NCBI RefSeq assembly: GCF_910594005.1
Contig: NC_057848.1
Location: 139,386,155 to 139,450,154 of the forward strand
Direction: 5' to 3'
Length of the DNA: 64,000 bases
Source of the DNA: Cervus elaphus
Lineage: Eukaryota > Chordata > Mammalia > Artiodactyla > Cervidae
Below are positions 56,160-64,000 of this stretch, piece by piece. The translations under genes and the position numbers were made by a program. Position 1 is the stretch's first letter. Each line of letters begins with the position of its first letter. The notes beneath the pieces were generated by a model, which ran no database searches, was not told where the DNA came from, and saw only the letters and a program-made list of their open reading frames with translations.

Positions 56160-59100
56160 ACTCAGCTGGTATACTCAACTGCGGTGGCTCAGATAAAAGC
56201 TGCCTTCAATGGACTTTTGCTAACAGTGCTGTAAGGGTCTCACAGGTCTCCTGGCTGCTGTGTCCCTCACGAAGGAGGAATCTTAATGTTCCTCAGGGAC
56301 CAGGCAGTCAACCCAGGCTAAAAATTCTCAGGGATCACATAGGAAGGTGTATCGTGTCTCTGTAGCACCATTACCCTTCCGAAAAGGGTGGTTCCATCGG
56401 TCCTCACTCAGTTTCATTACCTTGGCCTGTGCCAGGATCTCTTCTCCCGTGCTTAAATATGAGGCTATTCTCCTAGGACCCATTAATGTCACATCTCCTA
56501 AAATGACTGAGGAGGATGTGCTGAGTTACCCTCTCCAGAATCTCTGTGATTTCCCAGGGATGACAACAAAGTTAAAATTGTAGATGCTATCTCTGTTGGT
56601 ATTGTGGTCCCCCTAGTTTCACTTGGTTATGTTACTTTGAATCTACATAAGTCTGGGGATCTCTGCCTGCTGCCATAACACTGCCACTCAGAACAAAGCT
56701 CTGACCTACTGAGATCTAATTGGGGTAATCGGAGGACATCCTTGCCCATAGACTCTCAGCACTGACAACAGTGCAGGGCTGAACTCTTTGTTATCCCTGT
56801 TCTACTGGGGTCAGTGTTCCCTCAGTATTCAGAGTCTTTGCCTTGACTACTGGCAGGGCCTCAGACTTGATCACTCTGCAAACTGGTGCCAATCTGTCTG
56901 CATACAAGAGTTCCCTATCTTTCAGAGTCAGCCCAGGATGAACTGAGGAAGTACACTTTCTAACTACCTCTACTAGGTCTTCCTTAGGCCAATAATAAGA
57001 ACTAGACAATGTGGAGCTCCCTCTTTTCTTGGGTGGATTGACTCCTCAGACCTTATTCTTCATCCTTACTGTGACAGACCCTGGCCTCCTTCCTTTGCTG
57101 ACCTCATATGATACAGGACATAGACCAAGGACATCAGCTGTCTGTAACACTCAAGAAGGAAGAAAGCAGGGAAGTTGTCATGAGATCTTTGACCAAGTTC
57201 CCTAAGCTGGTAAAGTTCTGGGGCTCTTTGACAACCCTATGTTCTGGGCTGGATTCCACTGTGTCTTTCTCTTGTGTCTCCACACACAGTATTGTACTGC
57301 CTCCTGATTTGAGCCACCTCCTTCACACTGTTAGGTAGTTAGAATAAGGAAAAGGAGTCCAGAATGGCGGTGGCTAAAAGACAAGGAAGAGAAAAGCCCA
57401 CGAAAATAGAACAAAGGAAGGACCTCGGGTAGAACAAACAGCACTCCTGGCCCAATTTATATAGGACAGGCCCGGAGCGGGGCTGGGGGGGGGGACATAT
57501 AAAAAGAGGAGCCAAAGCTCGCTCTCTCTCTCTCTCCCCGGCACGCTGGGGTGCTCTTCTCTTCGCGTCTTTGGATTGACGTGCCCTCACACCTCAAAGA
57601 TGGATTCTCCTGCTATATTCTAAATAAAATAGAGCTGTAACACTGAGCTGTAACACTGATTTGTCTAAGAGCTATAACACGGTCCGTTAGAGACCTGAGA
57701 GCTATAACACGGTCTGTCCAAGACCTGAGAGCTGTGACACGCCAAGGGGGCTTTAATGTCCATCACTCCAAATCTTTGTTGTGACAAGACAAAAACCGAG
57801 GAGCATACACTCGCGTGACAAGACCATGACTGCCACCTCCCTAGAAGTGAGCTGATGAGACTTCTGGCTAGCCTTGTCTAGGACATCCCAGGGAATGACT
57901 ACAGAGTCATGACAGGTATATGAGAGTGTCCCATCTATGTTCGAGTAGATAGTCAGCTCTTGGCTCAAAAAAATGTCTTTACTTTGAATCTTGACAGTGT
58001 ATGAGAATCCTTCCCTCTGATGACCAGAAGTTGCTCCTCACACTAGAGGTCATGTTCCTGCAACCTCTGAGGAAGTATTAAGAGGATCTGACATGCAGAG
58101 TTCCCAAACATGACAGACAAATGCAGCTTTGTTCAGATCATAAGGTTCTAGAGTTGATATCCCCATAAGCCTCAATTAGGATACTTTCCTTGACTTATAA
58201 CAGGTAATGGGATCCCACATTGTGTTCACAAACCAATCTTCATAACCCTGAATTCACCAAGCAGTAAATGTGGTGATGTTTCAGTTTGATAGCCCTGCAT
58301 GGGGCCTCGCAAAGCTAACAGCAGATCTAAAATGACTTATGTTTGGTTCCTATCATCTGGGACGGGAAGTTCTCTCAGCCCTTTCTCGGGGGCTTTACTT
58401 TGGCAACTAGTAGGGCCTTAGTCATCACCTTCTGATAACAAAGGCCATCTCTGCCCGCCCCCCAAAAAAGTGAGATCTATTCACTGAGACAACTGAGAAA
58501 GAAAGGATGGGGAATCTTACCCAGTCACCACAGCAGGCTTACCAGTGTTGACAGTATGGGTAAGATAATCTGGACCCCTTTGTTCTGGGGTTGGCAGGCC
58601 CCTCAAACCTCATTTAGGGACCTTACCTTGGTCTTAACAAGCCTTGGGACTCATCCTTTGCTCACTTCATGTGCTAAGCCCTGTATATCCCAACACTCTC
58701 CTCACTGAAAGCCCAAGAAGGAAGAGGAGCAGCATACCATCCTGTCTGCTTCCCTGGACTGATGGTTAAGAGTGTATCCTTGTTACCACCCCCCTCCACC
58801 CCATCCTAGGGTAACTTAGGCTCTCCGTTCTAATTCTGTGTCTTAAGTTTCTGGAACCCCTTCTACTCTGTCCTTGGTAATCCCAAGGACCCCACTCAGA
58901 TAAACACAAATCACTTCCCTGAGCCCTCTGAAGACTAAAGTAGTATGTAGGAATTCCGACCACTCTTTCCTCAGGCTTACAAGGGCTAAATGCAGAGGCA
59001 GAGTGAAGTTCATGGAGATCACACCTACACTGAAATGGTGTGTCCCATTAGTTCTCATTCAATTCCTACATTCCTCTTGGCACTGTATAAGACTCCTCTT

Positions 59101-59260
59101 CTGACCAGATGCCCATTCTTTTATGACTTCCAAAGAGGAAGCAAGGGAATATTTCCTCTGGATATCCCTGTCCACAACCTCCTAGGATGACAATATCTGT
59201 GGACACTGTGGGATCACATGTGTCTGAGAGTGAATGTTTCCTCACTGATAACTCTGGGCT
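56160..59260 (-). other. MAGEB copy 3 upstream region with diverged internal repeats
   Basis: No gene. The theme 'TTCTGGGG...CCCTCA...ACTTA...GACCTTACCTTG' recurs at about 56800, 57030, 58340 and 58590 in diverged form. It resembles the promoter stretch at 61385-61440 and 19700-19760. 'CCTTTGCTSACYTCATRTG' followed by 'CAAGAAGGAAGA' occurs at 57090-57165 and 58655-58725. A solo LTR sits at 57330-57740. Confidence 0.5.
57330..57740 (+). mobile_element. Solo LTR, class II (ERVK-like) ruminant type
   Basis: Reads 'AGGAGTCCAGAATGGCGGTG', a G-run (57481-57493), TATA box ACATATAAAAAG (57495-57506), a (CT)n run (57521-57538), an AATAAA-type signal (57621-57628) and repeated 'GAGCTGTAACACTG/GAGCTATAACACGG' motifs to about 57740. 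No internal viral genes adjoin it. Orientation is opposite to the MAGEB gene. Target-site duplication not resolved. Confidence 0.7.
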
Positions 59261-59279
59261 CTTACTGTGAATACTTTAA

Positions 59280-60035
59280 GCACTTGGGAATCCTCCTTCC
59301 AGATTAAAGATCTAAATGTAAGACCAGAAACTATAAAACTCCTAGAGGAGAACATAGGCAAAACACTCTCTGACATAAATCACAGCAAGATCCTCTATGA
59401 CACACCTCCCAGAATATTGGAAATAAAAGCAAAAATAAACAAATGGGACCTAATGAAACTTAAAAGCTTTTGTACAACAAAGGAAACTATAAGCAAGGTG
59501 AAAAGACAGCCTTCAGAATGGGAGAAAATAATCGCAAATGAAGCAACAAAGAATTAATCTCAAAAATATACAAGCAACTCCTGCAGCTCAACTCCAGAAA
59601 AATAAATGACCCAATCAAAAAGTGGGCCAAAGAACTAAACAGACCCTTCTCCAAAGAAGACATACAGATGGCTAACAAATACATGAAAAGATGCTCAACA
59701 TCACTCATTATGAGAGAAATACAAATCAAAACCACAATGAGGTACCATTTCATGCCAGTCAGAATGGCTGCTATCCAAAAGTATACAAGCAATAAATGCT
59801 GGAGAGGGTGTGGAGAAAAGGGAACCCTCTTCCACTGTTGGTGGGAATGCAAACTAGTACAGTCACTATGGAGAACAGTGTGGAGATTCCTTTAAAAAAT
59901 GGAAACAGAACTGCCATATGACCCAGCAATCCCACTCCTGGGCATACACACCGAGGAAACCAAAACTGAAAGAGACATGTGTACCCCAATGTTCATTGCA
60001 GCACTGTTTATAATAGCCAGGACATGGAACCAACT
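59280..60035 (+). mobile_element. L1 fragment, ORF2 C-terminal region
   Basis: One open stretch (59267-59557) encodes 'RPETIKLLEENIGKTLSDIN' and 'WDLMKLKSFCTTKETISK', then continues after a frame break with 'EDIQMANKYMKRCSTS', 'GTLFHCWWECKLVQSLWRTV'. Well preserved, so young compared with the other L1 pieces here, but truncated at both ends. Confidence 0.9.
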
Positions 60036-60172
60036 TCACTTCTCTAGACCAAGGCTCACAAATTCCTAAAACTGATGAAGTTATCTGATACATGCTCAAC
60101 CTTTCTAGAGATCTCACATGCTTAGCCACAGGGCAATAGACTAGCTTGATGTTAATGGGCTGTTCTGGAATT

Positions 60173-60628
60173 GTTGCTGTTGTTCAGTCACTCAGTTGTG
60201 TCCAACTCTTTGCGACCCCATGAACTGCAGCACGCCAGGATACCCTGTCCTTCACTATCTCCCGCAGTTTGCTCAAACTCATGTCCCTTGAGTCAGTGAT
60301 GCCATCCAACCATTTCATCCTCTGCATACCCCTTCTCCCCCTGCCCTCAATCTTTCCCAGAATCAGGGTCTTTCCCAAGGAGGCGGCTCTTTGCATCAGG
60401 TGGTCAAAGTATTGCACTTCAGCTTCAGCATCAGTCCTTTCAATGAATATTCAGGGTTGAATTCCTTTAGGACTGGCTGGTTTGATCTCCTAGCAGTGCA
60501 AAGGACTCCCAAGAGTCTTCTCCAGCATCGCAATTCTAAAGCATCAATTCTTCAGCACTCAGCCTTCTTTATGGTACAACTCTCATATCTCTACATGACT
60601 ACTGGGAAAACCATAGCTTTGATTATAC
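60173..60628 (-). mobile_element. BovB 3' part, minus strand (left half of an inverted pair)
   Basis: From 'TGTTCAGTCACTCAGTTGTG' (3' end) to 'GGAAAACCATAGCTTTGATTA'. Minus-strand translation gives 'MKWLDGITDSRDMSLSKLRE'. Confidence 0.88.
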
Positions 60629-60927
60629 GTGTGCTCCAAAATCACTGTGGACAGTGACTGCAGCCATGAAATTAAAAGATGCTTGCTCCTTGGAAGGAAA
60701 GCTGTAATAAACTTAGATAGCATATTAAAAAGCAGAGACATCAGTTTGCTGACAAAGGTCCATATAGTCAGAGTTACGCTTTTTCCAGTATTCATGTATA
60801 GATGTGAAAGATGGACCACAAAGAAGGCTGAGAGCTGAAGAATTGATGCTTTTGGAGTGCAGTGCTGGAGATGACTCTTGAGAGTCCCTTGGACTGCAAG
60901 GTGATCAAGCCAGCCAATCCTAAAAAA
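60629..60927 (+). mobile_element. BovB internal part, plus strand (right half of an inverted pair)
   Basis: 'DCSHEIKRCLLLGRKAVINL' is encoded at 60659-60718, followed by 'RWTTKKAES' and on to 'CCAATCCTAAAAAA'. Overlaps the left half in content (arms about 60458-60625 and 60770-60925). Confidence 0.88.
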
Positions 60928-60984
60928 AAGTCAACTCCTTCAGACTCCAAGGGCTGAGCAAAGCAGCAGCACTTTTGCTCCCAC

Positions 60985-61130
60985 TGGTGAGGGGTGGGAG
61001 TAGGGTGGTATTGGCGGGTGGGGTGTTGGGGGTCGTGGTGGGCACGTGAGGGTAGGGTGGTAGGAATGAGGTGGGCAGGTGAGGAGTCGGGGGTGGGGGT
61101 GCGGTGTCGGGGGTGGGGGCGGGGTGGGGT
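60985..61130 (+). repeat. G-rich degenerate minisatellite in MAGEB copy 3 promoter region
   Basis: Irregular repeats of GGGTGG/GGGGGTGGGGG units. The stretch 61087-61128 alone has at least six runs of four or more G. Copy 1 has only about 30 bp of ordinary GC-rich sequence at the matching place (19470-19500). Confidence 0.85.
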
Positions 61131-61374
61131 AAGAGGCTCCTCGGGCCGATTGCCCTGTCGAGAATCAGTGAGTCACTGCTATTCTGCGGGGGGCGGGTCA
61201 CCTCTAGACTTACTAAGGGGCGTTTGCTTTTGGACCCGTAGGTCAGAGACTCCGAGCCCGGCACACAAAAAGACACCACCTCGATCAGACGGCCAAACAG
61301 GAAGTGCGTGATAGGTCGGCCCTGAACCTGCCTGGGCAGGAACCCCACCAGGGTTCGGGTGGTGTTCTCATTAG

Positions 61375-61640
61375 GTGGGCACCCTCCATTCTGGGGCAGG
61401 GGGTCCCCTCGGTACTCACTTACAGGCTCACCTGACACTTAGCGGCACCTGCGGCTCCACTACTGGACTTCGCGCTTTCGATCCAAGCTCTCACAGTCTT
61501 GCCGTCTACAACGGAATGTCAGGGGGCGTGACATCCGGTGACGCCAGCCAAGAACCTCCGGGGTCACCCAGCAGGAGTGGGCATTGTACGCATGCGCTCA
61601 GTTTCAGCAGACGTGACTGCTGGTCTTGCTCGACGTTCTT
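61375..61640 (-). promoter_or_regulatory. CpG-rich promoter / 5' exon region of MAGEB copy 3
   Basis: Conserved with 19680-19960. Holds CGGAATGTCA (61512-61521), GC box GGGGGCG (61522-61528) and TGACATCCG (61529-61537), the diverged form of the copy 1 inverted ETS pair. An NRF1-like ACGCATGCGC lies at 61588-61597, with no equivalent in copy 1. About 5.3 kb from the coding exon, against about 0.8-1.0 kb in copy 1. Start site unmapped. Confidence 0.65.
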
Positions 61641-61724
61641 ATAACGGCTTTTGCTAGGCTGTGGGAACCTTGAGATCTTTTAATATTGAGTAGGCAAAAA
61701 TGTCTATCGTCATTTTTATTCCCT

Positions 61725-61933
61725 CAGTGGTGTCGGACTGAGCATATATAGCGTATATACACCATGGGGTGTATAGACCCCATGGACTATACAATCCATG
61801 AAATTCTCCAGACCAGAATACTGGAGTAGGTAGCCGTTCCCTTCTCCAGGGGATCTTCCCAACCCAGGGATCGAACCCAGGTCTCCCACATTGTAGGCGG
61901 ATTCTTTACCAGCTGAGTCACAAGGGAAGCCCA
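61725..61933 (-). mobile_element. Bov-tA-type SINE, rearranged end, minus strand
   Basis: Good match from 'GGACTATACAATCCATGAAA' to 'AGCTGAGTCACAAGGGAAGC'. The left part has an unusual insertion with repeated 'ATATA' and 'CACCATGGGGTGTATAGACC'. Confidence 0.8.
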
Positions 61934-62371
61934 AGAACATAAGTGGGTAGCCTACTCTTTAACAAAGATACTATATAGGAAGGTAATGTGAAACAGAGCT
62001 AACCAAAGAGATAAGCATCAGAAAACAAAAACAATGCTAATATAATTAAACATCAATAAAGCATGTAGGAGGTAAATCTACTAATGAAAAACTGTTAAAG
62101 TAATAAAACGGTTTTAAACAAAATTGCTAGATATAAGATAAATATATAAAAATGCACCTTTTTCTGTAACAAACAGTATTAAGGTGAATTCAAATAAAAA
62201 TAACTTTTAAGCTATAATGATAAATACCTCATTCTTAAAAATAAATATAATAAAAAGTATAAGGACTCCATAGAAAAATTATACAGATATTTCTTGAAAT
62301 TGCTTACATCCTAACTAAATGGAAAAATATTATATGTATTTCTATGGAAGATTCAATATTATAAGCATGTT

Positions 62372-62577
62372 ATTTAGTGTTAGTCACTCAATTGTGTCCA
62401 ACTCTTTGTGACCCCGTGGACTGTAGCCCACCAGGCTCCTCTGTCCATGGAATTCTCCAGGCAAGAATACTAGAGTAGGTAGCCATTCCCTTCTCCAGGG
62501 GATTTTCCCAACCCAGGGATCAAAGCCAGGTCTCCTGCATTGCAGGCAGGTTCTTTACCATCTGAGCCACCAGGTAA
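62372..62577 (-). mobile_element. Bov-tA SINE, minus strand
   Basis: 'AGTGTTAGTCACTCAATTGTG' to 'TCTGAGCCACCAGGTAAGC', inside old L1. Confidence 0.88.
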
Positions 62578-62664
62578 GCATAAACATGTTCATCTTCCCC
62601 AAATTTAATCTACTAGTAACTATAATGTCTGTTTCTCAATAAAGTCACATAATTTGTGTGTGAA

Positions 62665-62693
62665 GGTTTATGTATGTGTGTGTGTGTGTGTGT
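62665..62693. repeat. (GT)n microsatellite
   Basis: About ten GT units after 'TGTATGTATGTG'. Confidence 0.95.
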
Positions 62694-63254
62694 GAACCTT
62701 GACAAGGTAATTGTAAAATTTAAATTGACTTGCAAATGTCTATGAATAGCCAATACAGTCGTGAAAAAGAAAGATACAACATTAAGATTTGTGAAAACAT
62801 CACAGTAATGAGAGCTTGTGGTATAGATACAGGCATGTTCCAAAACAGACTCATTGTATATATCCTGATTTATTGAAAGTTAGCTACTATTGAGAAGTGG
62901 GGGAGAAGAACAGTGTCTTAATAAAAAATTACAATGCAATAGCTTGATATTCACATTAAACACAAAATGTGACTAAAACTGCCCCTCACACAACACATAT
63001 TTCATTTCCAAATGGATTAACACAAATTCCAATTCCAAGTGGATTAGAAACTTAGATTTTTAATATTTTAGAGTTTGTGGCATAAGTGCAGGCATGGGCA
63101 AATAGACCAAAGTAACCAAATAGAGTGTCTCCAAATAGACCACTTGTATATGTTGCTTGATTTATTAAAAAAAAAAAAAAGCCTTTGCAGAGAAATGGGG
63201 AAAAAAGCACTATTTTTATGAAGAAATGACAGCAGAACAGTTGGTTCTAGAAGA

Positions 63255-63470
63255 ATTCAGATCACGCTTCTAGTCCCAGCTCTGTTATATTCTAGCCCTG
63301 TCAACATGGGCATATTACCAAACTCTATGAGCCTCAGGCTGTTCATCTGTTAAATGGGTTTGATAAGCCCTGTCTTCTCAGATTGCTGGAATATAGGTAA
63401 TACATCTAAAGCATATATCATAGTGCCTGGCATATCTGAGATGATTAACAGTTTGTGAATACATGTCTCA
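63255..63470 (+). mobile_element. MIR SINE (paralogue of 38445 and 51725)
   Basis: 'CTAGTCCCAGCTCTGTTATA' to 'CATAGTGCCTGGCATATCTG', followed by the same non-MIR flank as copy 3. Confidence 0.72.
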
Positions 63471-63559
63471 GAGAGCATGAAGTGCTATAGGACATGGAAT
63501 AGTAAATCAACCAAAATGCTGATTTGCAAGTAAAACATCATCAACTTCCCCCATTTGAA

Positions 63560-63950
63560 GACATAATGTAGTAGGGAAGAACAAATCTGACTCCATATTA
63601 GATGTGTTCCTTTTACTTTAACCTTACTGTAACCTTTGTGCTCTGGTGCCTGTGCTTAGTCATGCTGGCTCTGCACCTTCTTTAAAAGAATATTGCCTAT
63701 AGCTTGAAATATACAGGATAACCTGACCATGACCTAACCAGAAAATAACATTTGTGCAGTTGGAATTTACAGGAAGATTGTGTGATCTGACAGACCATGA
63801 GTTCTGGATTTTTAAGACATGAGCCACCCATTTCCTTGCAAGGCCCTGCAATAAGCCTTTCTCTGCTCCAGACTCCAACCTTTTGGTGGTGTTTGGCCTC
63901 ACTGTGTGTTGGGCACATGGACTTTCATTCAGTAAAATATTATTTGAGTG
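63560..63950 (+). mobile_element. LTR-like element, plus strand
   Basis: 'CTGACTCCATATTAGATGTG', 'TGCAATAAGCCTTTCTCTGC' (polyadenylation-type region) and 'TTTGGCCTCACTGTGTGTTG' are the U3-R-U5 pattern of a retroviral LTR. Family not assigned. No adjoining viral genes in the window. Confidence 0.5.
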
Positions 63951-64000
63951 CTTTAGAGTCTTCTCCATTTGGCTACAATTCACAGCTCCTGAAATTTGTG

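Larger units (their letters stand above)
44880..61650 (-). repeat. MAGEB segmental duplicon, copy 3
   Basis: Matches copy 2 from about 45130 on. The match is broken by an L1/BovB block (46190-49440) and by the FNTA pseudogene (49580-51204). It then jumps from sequence equivalent to copy 2 position 35555 to 38010 at about 51275, a loss of roughly 2.4 kb. It continues to the second intact MAGEB gene and its promoter at 61375-61640. Confidence 0.78.
61970..63110 (+). mobile_element. Old L1 ORF2 fragment(s), interrupted by a SINE
   Basis: 'AGATATAAGATAAATATATA', 'ACATCCTAACTAAATGGAAAA' and 'CAATATTATAAGCATGTT' follow the middle of L1 ORF2 in order. It continues after the SINE at 62577 ('TAAATTGACTTGCAAATG'). 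Highly diverged. A local duplication is visible (62810-62935 and 63070-63215). Confidence 0.55.
63200..64000 (-). repeat. MAGEB segmental duplicon, start of copy 4
   Basis: 63245-63530 is collinear with 51700-52040 in copy 3: 'AGAAGAATTCAGATCACG' against 'GGATGAATTCAGATAAGA', then a MIR, then 'CATGAAGTGCTATAGGACAT' against 'CATAAAGTGCTATGGGATAT'. The match then meets an LTR. The MAGEB gene of this unit, if any, would lie to the right of the window. Orientation is inferred from the other copies. Confidence 0.6.

Noticed and set aside
60920..61438. 172-codon Pro/Thr-rich frame on the minus strand
   Set aside because: Generated by the G-rich minisatellite read on its C-rich strand. The sister copy lacks the repeat and the frame.
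1..64000. CRISPR arrays, operons, tRNA or rRNA genes, phage or plasmid modules
   Set aside because: Short repeats present are SINE pieces or microsatellites. The tRNA-like heads belong to SINEs and do not form complete tRNA genes. The window is eukaryotic.

Overview
This is a mammalian genomic window, not a prokaryotic one: long non-coding stretches, low coding density, and dense SINE, LINE and LTR insertions. The repeat set (RTE-type BovB LINEs, Bov-A2 and Bov-tA SINEs, CHR-2-like tRNA SINEs, a bovine-type mariner) points to a ruminant, most likely a bovid. The only intact protein genes I can support are two MAGE-B-type (melanoma-associated antigen B-like) genes, both on the minus strand. 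In mammals such clusters lie on the X chromosome, so an X-linked origin is likely, but that is inference.

Layout: (1) 1-13.5 kb holds only interspersed repeats: a decayed mariner with terminal repeats, BovB and L1 pieces, SINEs, and unassigned AT-rich DNA. (2) 13.7-20.45 kb is MAGEB duplicon 1: 3' flank, intact single-exon MAGEB ORF (18925-17945), splice acceptor, intron, and a CpG-rich promoter near 19.7-20.0 kb. (3) 20.8-27.1 kb is repeats, including two SINEs in tandem flanked by three copies of one target sequence, and a BovB reverse-transcriptase fragment. (4) 27.2-33.86 kb is a decayed class I endogenous retrovirus without a visible env, with a minus-strand L1 and SINEs nested inside it. 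(5) 33.9-42.5 kb is duplicon 2, carrying a MAGEB remnant with a large internal deletion and an orphan L1 5' UTR. (6) 44.5-61.65 kb is duplicon 3. It holds a processed FNTA pseudogene with target-site duplications, an L1 split by a BovB, a second intact MAGEB ORF (56098-55055), a long upstream region with a solo LTR, L1 and BovB insertions, and a CpG/G-rich promoter. (7) About 63.2 kb to the end starts a fourth duplicon copy.

The unifying story is tandem segmental duplication of a MAGEB unit. The copies then diverged by retrotransposon insertion, deletion and apparent gene conversion of the MAGE homology domain. The sister copies serve as 'empty site' references that date several insertions. 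I found no credible novel enzymatic or defence system. The best leads are the conversion pattern, the inverted ETS/GC-box palindrome in both MAGEB promoters, the G-rich minisatellite in one of them, and the orphan L1 promoter. Repeat family names come from recognition by eye and boundaries are approximate unless target-site duplications are given.
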